From contig JADJQX010000007.1 of assembly GCA_016712525.1 (NCBI GenBank), forward strand, positions 1,364,001-1,428,000: a stretch of 64,000 bases of DNA, written 5' to 3'. Below the pieces are notes generated by a model. That model did not search any database. It saw only the letters and a list, made by a program, of their open reading frames with translations, and was not told the DNA's origin. How positions within the stretch are numbered: position 1 is the first letter of the stretch; every line of letters starts with the position of its first letter. Below, piece after piece: positions 63,344 through 64,000 of this stretch. A program made the translations under genes and the position numbers. The DNA is from Myxococcales bacterium (GTDB taxonomy: Bacteria > Myxococcota_A > Polyangia > Polyangiales > Polyangiaceae).

Positions 63344-64000
63344 TCAGAGCTTCGCGAAAAAGTCCCAGGTCGCTTGGCGGCCGGGGCCCCAAATCGCGTG
63401 GCCCTGGTCGGGCACTTTGCAGACGAGCACGGGGCTCGCACACCCGCTCGGCGCCTCGCACGGAGCGGGCGACACCGGGCTCCGCGCCGCCTGGCAACCG
63501 TTCCAGTGCGACCAATGGGCGATGGCCTTGTCGCCCTCGGTCGGGCTCACGTTCGTGTCCGCGAGGCCGTGAAAAATGGCCGCCGCGACCGGGGGCGTGG
63601 GGCACCGGAGCTGGCCCTTCTCGTCGTAGGTGCCGCCGTTCAGCATGTAGGGGCCGCCTCCGGCGTGGGAGGCGATCCCCTTCAGCACGTTACCTCGCGC
63701 GCACGCGAGCTGATTGACGAAATAAGCGCCGTTGCTCGTCCCCATCGCGAACGTCCGGGCCTTGTCGAGGCAGTAGGCGCCGCGGAGCGAGGCCACGAGG
63801 GCGTCGAAGAGGGCGACGTCGCGGTTGTCGGCGTAGGCCGTGTTGAGGTCCCAGTTGCCGCGGACGCCATCGGGGTAGACGAAGATCGCCGCGCCGCCCG
63901 AGCGCCCCTCGAGGTCGAAGTAGGGCCGGGCCGATGCGCCGGTGCGCCCCCCCGAGTGGAACCCGAAGACCAGGCGGTAGGCCTTTCGAGGGTCGTATCC
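63344..64000 (-). CDS. Alpha/beta-hydrolase esterase (PHB depolymerase/feruloyl-esterase-like), 5' partial
   Basis: The frame is open to the right edge of the window, so the N-terminus is missing; about 218 residues are seen. The esterase fold is clear: YRLVFGFHSGG near the upstream part, IFVYPDGVRGNWD, the nucleophile elbow GTSNGAYFVNQLA (GxSxG), the catalytic Asp in IFHGLADTNVSP, and His in DQGHAIWGPG. Cys residues (CQAARSPVSPAPC, GCASP, VCK) suggest disulfides in a secreted protein. The family includes PHB depolymerases and feruloyl or acetylxylan esterases. GTG at 63796 is internal. Confidence 0.85.
   Translation of the reverse strand, partial: GYDPRKAYRLVFGFHSGGRTGASARPYFDLEGRSGGAAIFVYPDGVRGNWDLNTAYADNRDVALFDALVASLRGAYCLDKARTFAMGTSNGAYFVNQLACARGNVLKGIASHAGGGPYMLNGGTYDEKGQLRCPTPPVAAAIFHGLADTNVSPTEGDKAIAHWSHWNGCQAARSPVSPAPCEAPSGCASPVLVCKVPDQGHAIWGPGRQATWDFFAKL

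Overview
The window is about 70% GC, with a strong third-position G/C bias that opens long shadow frames on both strands. Gene content points to Myxococcota, most likely Polyangiales: many Asp/Gly/Ala-rich lipoproteins, a MYXO-CTERM-type C-terminus, zinc-ribbon/proline-rich membrane proteins, an FHA-GAF-cyclase fusion and a LonB-like protease. No phage, IS, plasmid or CRISPR module is visible, so this looks like chromosomal backbone. Many genes are packed end to end with ATGA, GTGA or TTGA overlaps, which implies translational coupling.

Layout: 1-6.7 kb holds a partial RlpA gene, an HTH-receiver regulator, CoaBC, two exported proteins, a VanW protein and the GTPase YchF. At 6.8-7.8 kb lies a repeat-rich zinc-ribbon membrane protein. 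From 8.2 to 18.1 kb runs a respiratory complex I operon, nuoE-F-J-K-L-M-N, ending in a coupled copper-protein-like lipoprotein; nuoA-D, G, H and I are absent from the window. At 18.2-22.6 kb a LonB-like protease (frameshifted) is coupled to a TPR-like lipoprotein. At 22.8-24.7 kb sits an FHA-GAF-adenylate cyclase. At 24.9-25.3 kb are tRNA-Val and two identical tRNA-Asp genes, each Asp copy with its own terminator. From 25.4 to 36.4 kb follow a TerB-like protein, an amidase, bacterioferritin, an LptD-like protein, a SUMF1-like lipoprotein, aspartokinase, a RimK-type ligase and an enoyl-CoA hydratase. At 36.5-41.5 kb are an exported protein, trpB-trpA, a metallophosphoesterase and an LD-carboxypeptidase.

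From 41.6 to 48.6 kb is a lipid-centred run on the plus strand: an Rv0502-like acyltransferase with its SDR partner, two lipoproteins, a cardiolipin-synthase-like PLD (frameshifted) and a PlsC acyltransferase. From 48.6 to 55.3 kb come an LPMO-like MYXO-CTERM protein, a 3-methyladenine DNA glycosylase, a hypothetical protein coupled to an unusual sigma-like/zinc-finger/TM fusion, a COG3146 acyltransferase, GloB and a sulfatase-like lipoprotein. From 55.4 to 64.0 kb come lipoproteins, a repeat island of covarying hairpins (56.8-57.2 kb), a FadL-type outer membrane protein, a second zinc-ribbon protein coupled to a beta-propeller protein, ErpA and a partial esterase.

The signals most worth following are the hairpin repeat island, the sigma/anti-sigma-like single-chain protein at 50.7 kb, the short Thr-x-Leu-Gly motif shared by the two zinc-ribbon proteins in a genome that also encodes an FHA reader, and the extra domains on NuoL. 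Two single-base losses in G/C homopolymers break otherwise well-conserved genes, so some assembly error is likely.
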